Assembly (NCBI GenBank): GCA_036405135.1 | Contig: DASWYF010000008.1 | Location: 40,546 to 104,545, forward strand | Length of the DNA stretch: 64,000 nt | Direction of reading: 5' to 3' | From: Verrucomicrobiia bacterium | GTDB lineage: Bacteria; Verrucomicrobiota; Verrucomicrobiia; Limisphaerales; JAEYXS01 | Part shown: positions 51,121 to 59,901 of the stretch, piece after piece | Position numbering within the stretch: position 1 is the stretch's first letter | Layout of the letters: each line of letters opens with the position of its first letter | Notes under the pieces: generated by a model | The model's database searches: none | The model's input: only the letters and a program-made list of their open reading frames with translations | Told to the model about the DNA's origin: nothing | Made by a program: the position numbers and the translations under genes

Positions 51121-53184
51121 ATGCCAGAGCTTACGCCCAAGAATTTCTTTGAACGGCAGGAAGAGGCACGGGCCAGCAGCGTGCGTCTCATACCGCTGTT
51201 CTTTCTGGCGATCCTTGGTGTCATTGCTGCTGTCTATGCCGTTTATACAGGGTTGGCATTTCTGCTCGGTGGCTTCCTTCACTTTTGGAAGGGCGTGTTT
51301 CGTGATGATGCCGTTTTCCATTTCCAATTCTGGAGTGCGGACCGGGCTATCGTCATCGCGCTAGTTGTGTTGGTGCTGTTTCTTTTCAATAGCATCCGCA
51401 AGACGCGGCAGTTGCGTGAAGGTGGGCGGGCTGTGGCGAGCTTGTTGAGGGCCAAGCGGGTGAACCCAGGGACGGAAGAGCCGGGTCAGCGGCGATTGCT
51501 GAATGTGGTGGAGGAGATGTCGGTGGCTTCGGGCATTCCCGTGCCGGATGTTTACATCTTGGAACGCGAGCCATCCATCAATGCTTTCGTGGCTGGGCAT
51601 TCGGTGGATGATATGATTGTGGGGGTGACGTGTGGGGCGGTGAAATATCTCTCACGGGATGAGTTGCAGGGCATCATCGCTCATGAATACAGCCACATCT
51701 TCAATGGCGACATGGCGCTGAAGATGCGCCTGATGGGCTGGGTGCACGGTCTCTTTGCGGTGACGGCCATCGCGGACTGGGTGATGGACCGGCGCAATGC
51801 CAGCTTTGACCGTGAGTTCGCCAATACCGGTGAGGTGAAGCTCTACGGCGGGCAGATGTTTTTGGACATAGGCATCTCCATCGTGGGGTTCATCCTCAGC
51901 TTCATCGGCTGGCATGGGGCCGTGTTTGGGCGGATGATCAAAGCGGCGGTATCCCGCCAGCGCGAGCATCTGGCGGATGCGGCGGCAGTGCAATACACGC
52001 GCTATCCGGAAGGACTGGCGGGCGCCTTCGAGAAAGTGCAGCAGTGGCCGGATGGTGCCAAGGTGGTCTGCCCGCATGCGGAAGAGGCGAGTCACATGTT
52101 CTTTGCCGATGCGTTGCAGGGCGATCAGTTCTTCCTCTTTCTTTCCACGCACCCGCCAATCAGTGAGCGGATCAACCGGGTGCGTAATATGATGGGGCGG
52201 GTACCATCTCATGCGGAGATTGCCAAAAAAGAGACCGAGGCGATGCGGCTGGAGGAAAGCAAAGAGAAGGCGCTCAAGCCCAAAGCCAGCATCACGGTGC
52301 AACGTCCGCCCATCTTGCAACAGTTGAGTCAAGATCTGCCGTTGCCGCCGGTCGTCACGTCCGCCACAGAAGCGTTGGCGCAGGTCGGCATGCCGATGGC
52401 GGAGCATCTGGTGTTCGCCACGAAGCTGCTCGAATCACTGCCGGAGGAGTTGAAATCCGCAGCGCATGATACGGAGCGGGCCAAGGCGCTGATGTTCGCC
52501 CTCTTGCTGTCTTCGGACCCGAGCGTGCGTACGCTGCAACTTGAGAGTGTGAAACAGGCAGAGAATGAAGCGGCGGTCACGCAGACCGCGCGTCTGCATG
52601 AACTGGTCGCCAAGCTGCCCGCCCACGCCCGCATCCCGCTGGTGGAGCTGGCCTTGCCCGCTTTGCGCGGCCTGAATGCCGAGGCGTATCGCACATTTGA
52701 CCAGTTGATCCGCAAACTGGTCATGGCGGATCAGGAATTGGACGTGTTCGAGTTCGCGTTGCAGCACATCTTGCGACGTCACATGGGTGCACATTTTTTG
52801 GGCAAGCCCTCGGCAGATATCCGCTACCACACGGTGAAGGCGTTGGCCGGGGATGTGTCCGTGCTGCTTTCGGCCTTGGCCAGTGTGGGGCCGCCTGCCT
52901 GGCGGCAAGAGGCGTTCGATAAAGGCGTGAAGAGCATCAACTCCACGCAGTTCGCTTTGCGCCTGCTGCCTGCTGATCAGTGCTCCCTGAACACGCTCGA
53001 AGCGGCGCTGAACAACATCCGTGAGGCGGGGCCTTCAGTGAAACGCGTCATCCTCCAAGCCAGTGTGGCAGTCGTGGCTGCCGATGATCAGATACATCCG
53101 GCCGAAGGTGAATTGCTGCGTGCGGTGGCGGATGCACTGGATTGCCCGATGCCGCCACTGGTAAATGGAGCGCAAACCAGTTAA
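51121..53184 (+). CDS. M48-family membrane peptidase with TerB-like C-terminus
   Basis: 687 residues. Two N-terminal membrane helices (about 23-50, 75-95) precede the zinc-protease domain. HEYSH (His188, His192) is the metal site, with 'REHLADAAAVQYTRYP' supplying the third ligand. Two further helices follow at about 206-222 and 245-262. This is HtpX/STE24-like, for membrane-protein quality control. The last ~50 residues ('VILQASVAVVAADDQIHPAEGELLRAVADALDCP') match the acidic TerB-like motif. That fusion gives a length about twice that of HtpX. Confidence 0.88.
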   Translation: MPELTPKNFFERQEEARASSVRLIPLFFLAILGVIAAVYAVYTGLAFLLGGFLHFWKGVFRDDAVFHFQFWSADRAIVIALVVLVLFLFNSIRKTRQLREGGRAVASLLRAKRVNPGTEEPGQRRLLNVVEEMSVASGIPVPDVYILEREPSINAFVAGHSVDDMIVGVTCGAVKYLSRDELQGIIAHEYSHIFNGDMALKMRLMGWVHGLFAVTAIADWVMDRRNASFDREFANTGEVKLYGGQMFLDIGISIVGFILSFIGWHGAVFGRMIKAAVSRQREHLADAAAVQYTRYPEGLAGAFEKVQQWPDGAKVVCPHAEEASHMFFADALQGDQFFLFLSTHPPISERINRVRNMMGRVPSHAEIAKKETEAMRLEESKEKALKPKASITVQRPPILQQLSQDLPLPPVVTSATEALAQVGMPMAEHLVFATKLLESLPEELKSAAHDTERAKALMFALLLSSDPSVRTLQLESVKQAENEAAVTQTARLHELVAKLPAHARIPLVELALPALRGLNAEAYRTFDQLIRKLVMADQELDVFEFALQHILRRHMGAHFLGKPSADIRYHTVKALAGDVSVLLSALASVGPPAWRQEAFDKGVKSINSTQFALRLLPADQCSLNTLEAALNNIREAGPSVKRVILQASVAVVAADDQIHPAEGELLRAVADALDCPMPPLVNGAQTS

Positions 53185-53199
53185 TCATAGTTTAATCTT

Positions 53200-54573
53200 A
53201 TGCGTTTTTTATGGCTGCTTTGCTCATGGCTGGGTGTCCTTGTCGCACTAAAAGCGGTTGAGCCGTGCCGTATCGAAGTAGTGGAGAAGGGCTCAGGATG
53301 GCCGGTGCCGTTGATTGAATTGCGGACAGTGAACCAAATCCGTTTTGTTTCTGATAATGCGGGAGTGGTCGCGTTTGACCTGCCGGAACTGATGGGTAAG
53401 GAGACTTGGCTCACGGTGAGTGGGCATGGGTATGAGGCGAAGAAGGATGGGTTTGGTTTTCGCGGCGTGCGCATCATTCCGCAGCCGGGCAAGACGGTGA
53501 AGGTGGAGGTGGAGCGGGTGAATATCGCGAAACGTTTGGGGCGTTTGACGGGGGCAGGACTGTTTGCGGAGAGCCAGAAGACGGGGAAGGATTTGGATTG
53601 GGAAGAGTCAGGCATCGTGGGCAGCGATAGTGTGCAGAACGCGGTGTATCAGGGCAAAATGTTCTGGGCGTGGGGCGATACGATGATGGCGAATTATCCG
53701 CTGGGAATCTATGACATGAGCAGCGCGACGACCGAGATTCAGCCGCTGAAATCATTCGAGCCGCCGCTGAAATTGAAGCTGAATTATTTTCGCGATGAGA
53801 AGGGCCGGGCGCGTGGTGTGGCGAAGATGCCGGGTAGTGGGCCGACGTGGGTGAGTTCTTACGTGACGTTGAAAGACAAGAACGGGAAGGAGCGGTTGGT
53901 GGGTAATTATGTGAAGATCAAAGGGCATCTGGAGGCTTACGAAGCGGGCTTGTGCGTGTGGAATGATAAGAAGCAGAGCTTTGATCAGCTCAAGGTATTG
54001 TGGACCAAATCGGACAAGCAGCCGACGCAGCCCTCCATGCCGAATGGGCATCCAGCGTTCGTGAAAGATGCGCAGGGGAAGGAGTGGGTTTATTTTGGTG
54101 ATCCGTTACCCAAGGTGCGTTGCTTGGCGACGTTTGAAGCATGGCAAGATCCGGCGCAGTGGGAGGTCTTGAAACCGCAAGAGAGTTTTGTTTCGGCAAC
54201 GGATGGCAAGGTGGTGAAGCCGCATACGGGTTCAATCGCATGGAATTCATTTCGCAAGCGGTGGGTGACGGTGTTCATGGAGGCTTTCGGAAAGCCTTCG
54301 GCATTTGGTGAACTATGGTATGCAGAAGCGGATGCGCCGACGGGGCCGTGGGGCAAAGCGGTGAAGGTGCTGACGCACGATCATTACACGTTCTACAATC
54401 CTCGCCTGCACCCGGAGTTCACGCCAGCGGGTTCACCGATTCTGATCTTTGAAGGTACCTACACGAAAGAGTTCAGTGACGGGAAGGAATTCACGCCCCG
54501 GTATGATTATAACCAGATGATTTACCGGCTGGATTTGAATGATCCGAAGTTGAAGGCGGCGCAGGAAAAATGA
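53200..54573 (+). CDS. Secreted protein, possible beta-propeller or glycosidase-like
   Basis: 457 residues; signal peptide ends at ALKAVEP. A short N-terminal beta domain (to about 105) is followed by a repeated-blade region: 'NAVYQGKMFWAWGDTMMAN', 'GSGPTWVSSYVTLKDK', 'EAGLCVWNDKKQSFD', 'EWVYFGDPLPKVRCLATFEAWQDPAQW', 'SIAWNSFRKRWVTVFMEA' and 'GELWYAEADAPTGPWG'. These blades resemble five-bladed propeller GH43/DUF4185 proteins but the catalytic residues were not identified. It starts 16 bp after the M48 gene. Confidence 0.72.
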   Translation: MRFLWLLCSWLGVLVALKAVEPCRIEVVEKGSGWPVPLIELRTVNQIRFVSDNAGVVAFDLPELMGKETWLTVSGHGYEAKKDGFGFRGVRIIPQPGKTVKVEVERVNIAKRLGRLTGAGLFAESQKTGKDLDWEESGIVGSDSVQNAVYQGKMFWAWGDTMMANYPLGIYDMSSATTEIQPLKSFEPPLKLKLNYFRDEKGRARGVAKMPGSGPTWVSSYVTLKDKNGKERLVGNYVKIKGHLEAYEAGLCVWNDKKQSFDQLKVLWTKSDKQPTQPSMPNGHPAFVKDAQGKEWVYFGDPLPKVRCLATFEAWQDPAQWEVLKPQESFVSATDGKVVKPHTGSIAWNSFRKRWVTVFMEAFGKPSAFGELWYAEADAPTGPWGKAVKVLTHDHYTFYNPRLHPEFTPAGSPILIFEGTYTKEFSDGKEFTPRYDYNQMIYRLDLNDPKLKAAQEK

Positions 54574-54662
54574 GAGGAACGTAAGTCTCCTGACATGGGG
54601 TTGTCAGTGGCGGGTTGTAGCTTGGCTGCGTAACGTAAATACTAACGAACACTATCAATCCT

Positions 54663-55031
54663 ATGAAAACAAACGCAGTGAACTGGTTTGAGATCTATTC
54701 TTCCGACTTCAATCGTGCGGTGCGCTTCTACGAAACGATTTTGCAGACGACGCTGCAGAGTTGTGGTGAGACGATGAAGATGGCGATGTTTCCGTTCGAT
54801 ATGGGGAAGGGCATCGGTGGGGCGGTCACGCAGATGGATGGTTGCTCGCCGGGTGCGGGTGGCACGCTCGTTTATCTCAATGTAGAGGGAGACTTGGACG
54901 GGGTGTTGGGTCGCGTGGCTGGTGCTGGTGGTTCAGTGATCAAGCCACGGATGGGGATCGGAGAGCACGGGTTCATCGGGATAATCAAGGATTCGGAAGG
55001 GAATGTGGTGGGGTTGCACTCGATGAAGTGA
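54663..55031 (+). CDS. VOC/glyoxalase-fold protein
   Basis: 122 residues. 'VNWFEIYSSDFNRAVRFYETIL' and the C-terminal 'GEHGFIGIIKDSEGNVVGLHSMK' are the two half-barrel signatures of the vicinal oxygen chelate family; Glu12 and His120 are candidate metal ligands. Reaction unknown (these include dioxygenases, isomerases and resistance proteins). It is a stand-alone gene. Confidence 0.87.
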   Translation: MKTNAVNWFEIYSSDFNRAVRFYETILQTTLQSCGETMKMAMFPFDMGKGIGGAVTQMDGCSPGAGGTLVYLNVEGDLDGVLGRVAGAGGSVIKPRMGIGEHGFIGIIKDSEGNVVGLHSMK

Positions 55032-55069
55032 GGGATACGAAGGCTTGGGCTTCGTCGAACGCCCTTGGA

Positions 55070-55090
55070 CTGCCGGCAAGATGCCGGCAG
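55070..55090. repeat. CTGCCGG palindromic repeat, copy 3
   Basis: CTGCCGG (55070-55076), CAAGATG loop region, and CCGGCAG at 55084-55090, followed by 'CACGGG'. The same family as 47605-47730 and 57914-57934. Confidence 0.7.
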
Positions 55091-55150
55091 CACGGGACGT
55101 CGGGATTCGTCGGTCTGCCTTAGCACTCCGAAGATTGAGCCGCCTTGCTT

Positions 55151-55558
55151 TTATGCAGGGCGGCTTTGTTTTTTGGGCTTTGGGGTATCGGTTGGAGGTG
55201 GTTGCATCAGGACTTTGGTGCCTTTTTCCCACGTGAGGCCCCAGTCGCGCATGGCGGCGAGGATGGGGCGGAGGGATTCGCCTTTGGTGGTCAATTGATA
55301 GGCGCGGTGTTTCGATCCATCGGGTGGGGTGATCTGGGTGATGATGCCGTGGTTTTGCAGACGTTCGAGGCGATCGCTGAGGATGTTCGTGGGAATGCCT
55401 TCAGGGGAGGCGGTGAAATCTTTGAAGCGGGAGCGGCCTAGCACGAGATCACGGATGACGAGGAGGGTCCAGCGGTCGCCTAGGATATCCAAGGTGCAAG
55501 CCACGGGGCAGGGGGAACGGCGTTCGGCTTCTTTAAGGGTTTTCTTGGTGCTGGCCAT
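55151..55558 (-). CDS. HxlR-family transcriptional regulator
   Basis: 135 residues. 'CPVACTLDILGDRWTLLVIRDLVLG' and 'FKDFTASPEGIPTNILSDRLERLQNHGIITQ' are the winged-helix HxlR signatures, with the conserved N-terminal Cys (CPVACTLD) that often senses oxidants or electrophiles. It is divergent from a DinB-like gene; twin palindromic operators lie in the 75-bp space between. It probably represses both itself and the DinB gene. Confidence 0.93.
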   Translation of the reverse strand: MASTKKTLKEAERRSPCPVACTLDILGDRWTLLVIRDLVLGRSRFKDFTASPEGIPTNILSDRLERLQNHGIITQITPPDGSKHRAYQLTTKGESLRPILAAMRDWGLTWEKGTKVLMQPPPTDTPKPKKQSRPA

Positions 55559-55573
55559 AGATTGTTACGTGAA

Positions 55574-55603
55574 ATAGTATGGATTAATTTTACTTGCATT
55601 CAA
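55574..55603 (-). promoter_or_regulatory. Candidate hxlR promoter
   Basis: On the minus strand TTGAAT (55603-55598), an 18-bp spacer, TACTAT (55579-55574). The first operator overlaps the -35 box, consistent with autorepression. Confidence 0.5.
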
Positions 55604-55632
55604 CAAGTAACTTACTTGTATAATGCAAGTAA
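55590..55632. promoter_or_regulatory. Twin HxlR operators
   Basis: Two 21-bp palindromes of identical form TTACTTG-N7-CAAGTAA at 55590-55610 and 55612-55632, centres 22 bp apart. The second contains TATAAT at 55619-55624, a -10 for the rightward DinB-like gene (TTGCAT at 55594-55599 as a weak -35, 19-bp spacer). Two dimers on one DNA face would block both divergent promoters. Confidence 0.82.
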
Positions 55633-55633
55633 T

Positions 55634-56221
55634 ATGAATTTGGTCATTGAAGCTGGACCCAAGCTGGAGGCTCCCGGAGCGGGATTGCCTTATCCTGAAC
55701 TGCTCGCGGCGCGCCTGTTGTTTCATGGTAAGAGAGCGTTGGCATCGCGGGAATCGGCGCAGGCGCTTTTCGACGAGCAGCGGCAGGCGGTGGTGCGGTT
55801 AGCGCGAGGTTGTAGTGCAGAGCTGGGGAGTCAGCGTGTTTTGATCAATCGGCTGCGGGGGATGGAGGATAGCAGTCGGCATTGGTCCGTATACATGACG
55901 CTGGATCATCTGCGGATCGTGAACTTTGGTTGCATGGAGGCGATACGGTCGCTCTCGCGCGGACAGGTGCCGACACGCACGGCGAGCACGGCGGCGGTGA
56001 AGCCTTCGCCCGAAGTGGATGCGGGGATCATCGAGAAGTTTGAGCAGGGGTGTGATCTGTTCTCGAAGACGGTGGCGGGGATAGAGGATCTGAAGACATC
56101 GGCGCGTTACGCGCATCCGTGGTTTGGGGCGCTGGATGCGGCGGGGTGGCATTTCATGGCGGGCTTTCACATTAGTCTGCATCGGCGGCAGATCGAGGCG
56201 ATCATTGCGGGGCTTTCCTGA
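55634..56221 (+). CDS. DinB-superfamily protein
   Basis: 195 residues from ATG 55634, only 9 bp after the -10 hexamer, so transcription is nearly leaderless. It is a four-helix DinB-like domain with 'HWSVYMTLDHLRIVNF', 'AHPWFGALDAAGWHFMAGFHISLHRRQI'; the His residues fit the metal-site of the family. DinB-like proteins include thiol transferases with unclear roles. An earlier in-frame start at 55562 would run through the operators and is rejected. Regulated by HxlR on position. Confidence 0.84.
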   Translation: MNLVIEAGPKLEAPGAGLPYPELLAARLLFHGKRALASRESAQALFDEQRQAVVRLARGCSAELGSQRVLINRLRGMEDSSRHWSVYMTLDHLRIVNFGCMEAIRSLSRGQVPTRTASTAAVKPSPEVDAGIIEKFEQGCDLFSKTVAGIEDLKTSARYAHPWFGALDAAGWHFMAGFHISLHRRQIEAIIAGLS

Positions 56222-56269
56222 TTATTCGCATGAATCATTCAGAATTATCAACGCATGCGGACCAAAACC

Positions 56270-56312
56270 GGCACCCCTCACCCCGGCCCTCTCCCCTCCG
56301 AGGGGAGAGGGT
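56270..56312. repeat. Dispersed GC-rich palindromic repeat, copy 2
   Basis: Begins GGCACCCCTCACCCCGG and contains CCCTCTCCCCTC paired with GAGGGGAGAGGG, near-identical to 22855-22905. It sits just upstream of the MFS gene. Confidence 0.75.
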
Positions 56313-56375
56313 GATAGCTGTAATGTTCATTTCACCACTTAAATTCATGGAAAGCCTAATCAGCAGAGAAAAGTT

Positions 56376-57725
56376 ATGAAGCAAGAGCGCGCGGTGTTTT
56401 TAGTGGCAGCGACGGTGGTGTTCATGGTGGCGCTGGATTCAACAGTAGTCATCGCGGCGTTTCCGGCGTTGCGAGCGCACTTTGCCACGGCTTCGGCGGC
56501 AGAGCTGTCTTGGGTGTTGAATGCTTACACCATCGTGTATGCGGCGTTGTTGATACCGATGGGGCAATGGGCGGATCGGGCTGGGCGGGCGAAGGTATTC
56601 CAAGCAGGTTTGGTGGCATTCACGATTGCATCGGCGGGAGCGGCGTTCGCGCCGGATATCAAACTGCTGATCGCGACGCGAGTTTTGCAAGCGATCGGCG
56701 CGGCGGCGGTCACGCCGGCGTCACTGGCGCTGTTGCTGGAAGGGCGATCGGTGGAGGAACGAAATAAGGTGGTGAGTGCGTGGTCGGCGGTAGGAGCGTT
56801 GGCGGTTGCGCTGGGGCCATCGATGGGCGCAGTGGTGCTGACGCTGGCGGAATGGCAGTGGATCTTTCTGATCAATGTGCCGGTGGGAATCTGGGCGGCG
56901 TGGCAGGCGCGGAAGTCGCTGCCGAAATCGAATCCAAAGATGGATACGGCAGCGCCGGATATCACGGGGAGTGTGTTGCTCATGGCGGCGGTGGGAGCGT
57001 TGGCGAGCGGGATCGTGCACTTCGGGGAGAAGAGCGGAACGGCGCAGACTATGATAGCATCACTCGGTTTCGGCAGTGTTTTGCTGACGGCGTTTATTGT
57101 GCGTGAGCGGAATGGCGGAAGAGTGACGCCGTGGCCGGAGGTGTTCGCGAATGCAGCGGTGCGATGGGCGAATGCGGGAACTTTCCTGTTGGGTGCGGCG
57201 ATGAGCCTGATGTTTCTCTCGTTCTACCTGTTCATGACGAGCATCTGGGGTTACTCGCCGTTGCGTGCGGGATTGGCGGCGACAGCGGGACCGTTGGGCG
57301 TGATCGTGGTCATCGCGGTCACTTCACGATTGATGGCGGGGAAAGATTCGAAGGTGTTGTTGCAAGTTGGAGGGATCGTGTTTGCGGTGAGCAATCTTTG
57401 GTTCACCACGCGGCTGAGTGGCTCGGCGGATTACTTGCATATTTGGTTGCCGGGTCAACTGGTTGGCGCAATCGGTATCGGGCTGATGTTGCCGGGATTT
57501 GCGGCAGCGGCGGTTACGGGTTTACCACCGGCGAGATTGGGTGTGGGGAATGCGGTGAATGCGACGTTGCGTCAGTTGGGTGGTGCAGTGGGCGCAGCGA
57601 TCGGGGTGGCGCTGGTGGGGACGGTGGGTTCTGGGCTGGCGGATTTTCGGCGGGTTTATCTGACGCTTTGTGTGGCAGGGGTGTTGATGGCGGGGATTGC
57701 GTTGCCGATACGGACGAGCAGATGA
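56376..57725 (+). CDS. MFS multidrug exporter (DHA2-like)
   Basis: 449 residues with about 14 hydrophobic segments. The N-terminal 'VALDSTVVIAAFPALR' and 'LLIPMGQWADRAGRAKVFQAGLVAF' are motifs of DHA2-type drug:H+ antiporters. 'RVLQAIGAAAVTPASLALL' and 'LGPSMGAVVLTLAEWQWIFLINVPVG' follow. It likely exports hydrophobic or aromatic compounds. It shares direction with the DinB-like gene, 154 bp upstream, so HxlR may control both; the gap with a palindromic repeat makes this uncertain. Confidence 0.9.
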   Translation: MKQERAVFLVAATVVFMVALDSTVVIAAFPALRAHFATASAAELSWVLNAYTIVYAALLIPMGQWADRAGRAKVFQAGLVAFTIASAGAAFAPDIKLLIATRVLQAIGAAAVTPASLALLLEGRSVEERNKVVSAWSAVGALAVALGPSMGAVVLTLAEWQWIFLINVPVGIWAAWQARKSLPKSNPKMDTAAPDITGSVLLMAAVGALASGIVHFGEKSGTAQTMIASLGFGSVLLTAFIVRERNGGRVTPWPEVFANAAVRWANAGTFLLGAAMSLMFLSFYLFMTSIWGYSPLRAGLAATAGPLGVIVVIAVTSRLMAGKDSKVLLQVGGIVFAVSNLWFTTRLSGSADYLHIWLPGQLVGAIGIGLMLPGFAAAAVTGLPPARLGVGNAVNATLRQLGGAVGAAIGVALVGTVGSGLADFRRVYLTLCVAGVLMAGIALPIRTSR

Positions 57726-57755
57726 AGTAAGTAATCCATGCGAAGGATTAGTCTG

Positions 57756-57934
57756 GCGTCGCTACGCGACGCTGTTTGGTTAGTTCAGCTACGGCGGCTT
57801 GAAAGCCGCCGCTATGAATCTTGCCGTGCCTGACGGCACGAAGAAGGCTGCGGATTTCAGACGGGTTGAAAGGAGTAGGGGCAAGCGAATGGGTTTCGTC
57901 GTACGTCTGCTTACTGCCGGCTTGAATCCGGCAG
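57756..57934. repeat. Array of four small stem-loops
   Basis: GCGTCGC/GCGACGC (57756-57772), GGCGGCTT/AAGCCGCC (57793-57810), TGCCGT/ACGGCA (57822-57838) and CTGCCGG/CCGGCAG (57914-57934) lie in 180 bp after the MFS gene. They are dispersed palindromes and may block transcription between convergent genes. No gene is seen in 57726-58025. Confidence 0.65.
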
Positions 57935-57969
57935 CACGGGGCGTTTGGCTTCGTCGTTCCATACCGTTA

Positions 57970-58005
57970 TAAAAACAGAAGCCGCGTTGTTTTGAGCAAC
58001 GCGGC
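57970..58005 (-). terminator. Rho-independent terminator for the SDR gene
   Basis: On the minus strand GCCGCGTTG (58005-57997), loop, CAACGCGGC (57989-57981), then TTCTGTTTTTAT. It lies about 20 bp after the stop of the SDR gene at 58026. Confidence 0.85.
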
Positions 58006-58025
58006 GTTCTACTTGCCGAATTTGT

Positions 58026-58787
58026 TCACAGAAACATGCCGCCGGAGGCTTCGAGGCGTTGGGCGTTGACCCAGCGGCCTTCTTCCGAGCAGAGGAAAGA
58101 GATGACGCCGCCGATGTCATCGGCTACGCCGACGCGGCCCAAGGCAGTTTGTGCGGAGAGAAACTCACGCAAGCCGGGATGGCTCAAGGCGTCTTTTGTG
58201 AAGTCGGTTTCGATGGCACCGGGAGCAATGGTGTTCGCGGTGATGCGGCGAGCACCGAGTTCTTTCGCCAGATAGCGGGTGAAGACTTCGATGGCACCTT
58301 TCATGGAGGCATATGCAGCGTAACCAGGAATGGCGAAGCGTGCGAGGCCAGTGGAGGTGTTCACGATGCGGCCACCATCGGCGAGCAAGGGCAGGAGCTT
58401 CTGCGTGAGGAAGAAGACGCCTTTGAAATGAACGTTGAACAGGTCATCAAAATCTTTCTCGGTAGCTTGGGCGAAGGGAGCAGCGCGATCAATGCCAGCG
58501 TTGTTGATGAGAAAATCGAAGTCGTTGCGCTGCCATTTGGTCTGGAGCGTTTCGGCGAGGGCTTTCACGAAGGAGTCGAAGCCGCTGGTCTTCGAGACAT
58601 CGAGTTGGAGCAGGGCGGCTTTGCAGCCGAGTTGTTCGATCTCGGACAACACGGCTTCGCCTTCGGCTTTGCGTTCGCGATAGGTGAGGATGATGTCGGC
58701 GCCATCGCGGGCGAGTTTGAGGGCGGTGTTGCGGCCAAGGCCGCGGCTGCCGCCGGTGATGAGGGCGATTTTATGGGAGTGGTTCAT
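58026..58787 (-). CDS. Short-chain dehydrogenase/reductase A
   Basis: 253 residues from ATG 58787; the frame extends 34 codons upstream but MNHSHKIALITGG is the natural start. NAD(P) motif TGGSRGLG, NNAG, and active-site Ser/Tyr/Lys with 'YAAYASMKG' (YxxxK). 'GGMFL' C-terminus and 'GAIETDFT' fit classical SDR (3-ketoacyl-ACP-reductase-like). Substrate unknown. Convergent or co-directional with another SDR gene 205 bp upstream on the same strand. Confidence 0.9.
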   Translation of the reverse strand: MNHSHKIALITGGSRGLGRNTALKLARDGADIILTYRERKAEGEAVLSEIEQLGCKAALLQLDVSKTSGFDSFVKALAETLQTKWQRNDFDFLINNAGIDRAAPFAQATEKDFDDLFNVHFKGVFFLTQKLLPLLADGGRIVNTSTGLARFAIPGYAAYASMKGAIEVFTRYLAKELGARRITANTIAPGAIETDFTKDALSHPGLREFLSAQTALGRVGVADDIGGVISFLCSEEGRWVNAQRLEASGGMFL

Positions 58788-58897
58788 GGTGATATTTTGA
58801 TTTGGTTGAATGAGTGGTGTTTCGAATTCCGAGCAGTTGTTGCCTGAGTTGGGTGATGAGAAGCTTGAATGCCTGGTGTTACGTCTCACTCCTCACC

Positions 58898-58945
58898 CGG
58901 TTCCGCTTGGGGCGGAACCGACCTCTCCTCATTAAGAGGAGAGGT
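58898..58945. repeat. Paired hairpins between the two SDR genes
   Basis: CGGTTCCGC/GCGGAACCG (58898-58920) is followed directly by ACCTCTCCTC/GAGGAGAGGT (58921-58945). It lies downstream of SDR B and could terminate it, or belong to the dispersed palindrome family. A strong T run is absent on the minus strand. Confidence 0.7.
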
Positions 58946-58992
58946 CACATTTCTCGAGTTTTCTAGTTTTGCTGCGAATGGCTTTTATCAGC

Positions 58993-59715
58993 TTAGTAAG
59001 CACTGGCAGTGGGGCGGACGATGATTTCGTTCACGTCCACGTCGTCGGGTTGTTCGATGGCGAAGGCCATGGCTTTGGCGATGGCCAGGGCGGGGATCGC
59101 GACTTGGCGGAAGTCTTCCATGGCTTTCGCAGTGCCGGGATCGGTGATGGTGTGAGCCAGCTCGGAGGTGGTCACGCCGGGGGAGATGACGGTCACGCGG
59201 ATGTCTTTGTTTTCCTGACGAAGGCCGTCGGAGATGGCGATCACGGCATACTTCGTGGCGCTGTAGACGGCGCAGGTGGGCCACACCTGATGGCCGCCGA
59301 TGGAGGAGAGGTTGATCACCTGACCAACTCCTTGCTTCTTCATGATAGGCAAGGCGGCGGCGATGCCGTGGAGCACACCGCGGATGTTCACATCGATCAT
59401 CTGATTCCACTCGTCGATCTTCAGGGCTTCGAGCGGGGAGAGGGGCATCACCCCGGCGTTGTTGATGATGACGTCGATACGACCGAATTTTTGAAGCGCG
59501 AAGTCGGCGAAGGATTGCACATCAGCGAGGTTGGTGACATCTAGCGCGCGATATTCCGCCGTGCCGCCAGTGGTGCGGATCTCGGCAGCAATCTTTTCCA
59601 GACGTTCTGTGCGGCGTGCGCCGAGGACGACTTGATGGCCGAGGGAGGCGAGGTGGCGGGCGGTGGCTTCGCCGATTCCGCTGCTGGCGCCGGTGATGAG
59701 GATGACTTTTTTCAT
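58993..59715 (-). CDS. Short-chain dehydrogenase/reductase B
   Basis: 240 residues. 'ITGASSGIGEATARHLASLG', 'DVTNLADVQSF', 'NNAGVMPLSPLEAL', and 'YSATKYAV' (Tyr-x-x-x-Lys). It is a classical cytoplasmic SDR similar to YdfG/serine-dehydrogenase-like enzymes. It is divergent from an AraC-type regulator whose start is 187 bp away, suggesting that regulator controls it. Confidence 0.92.
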   Translation of the reverse strand: MKKVILITGASSGIGEATARHLASLGHQVVLGARRTERLEKIAAEIRTTGGTAEYRALDVTNLADVQSFADFALQKFGRIDVIINNAGVMPLSPLEALKIDEWNQMIDVNIRGVLHGIAAALPIMKKQGVGQVINLSSIGGHQVWPTCAVYSATKYAVIAISDGLRQENKDIRVTVISPGVTTSELAHTITDPGTAKAMEDFRQVAIPALAIAKAMAFAIEQPDDVDVNEIIVRPTASAY

Positions 59716-59901
59716 ATGCTTTGTTTTTATTTTTTTGTTTCGGTGAAGTGTTCGATCACTTCGTTATCGTTGTGTTTATCTTTAATGCGTTCCGGTGTTT
59801 TGCTCCATACACAGACTTCTGGAAGGTTTGCCTAATTTTACGAATGGGCGTATGAGAGGGTTGTTTTAAGGTGAATTAATTGCCTATTATTGCGGAAACG
59901 C

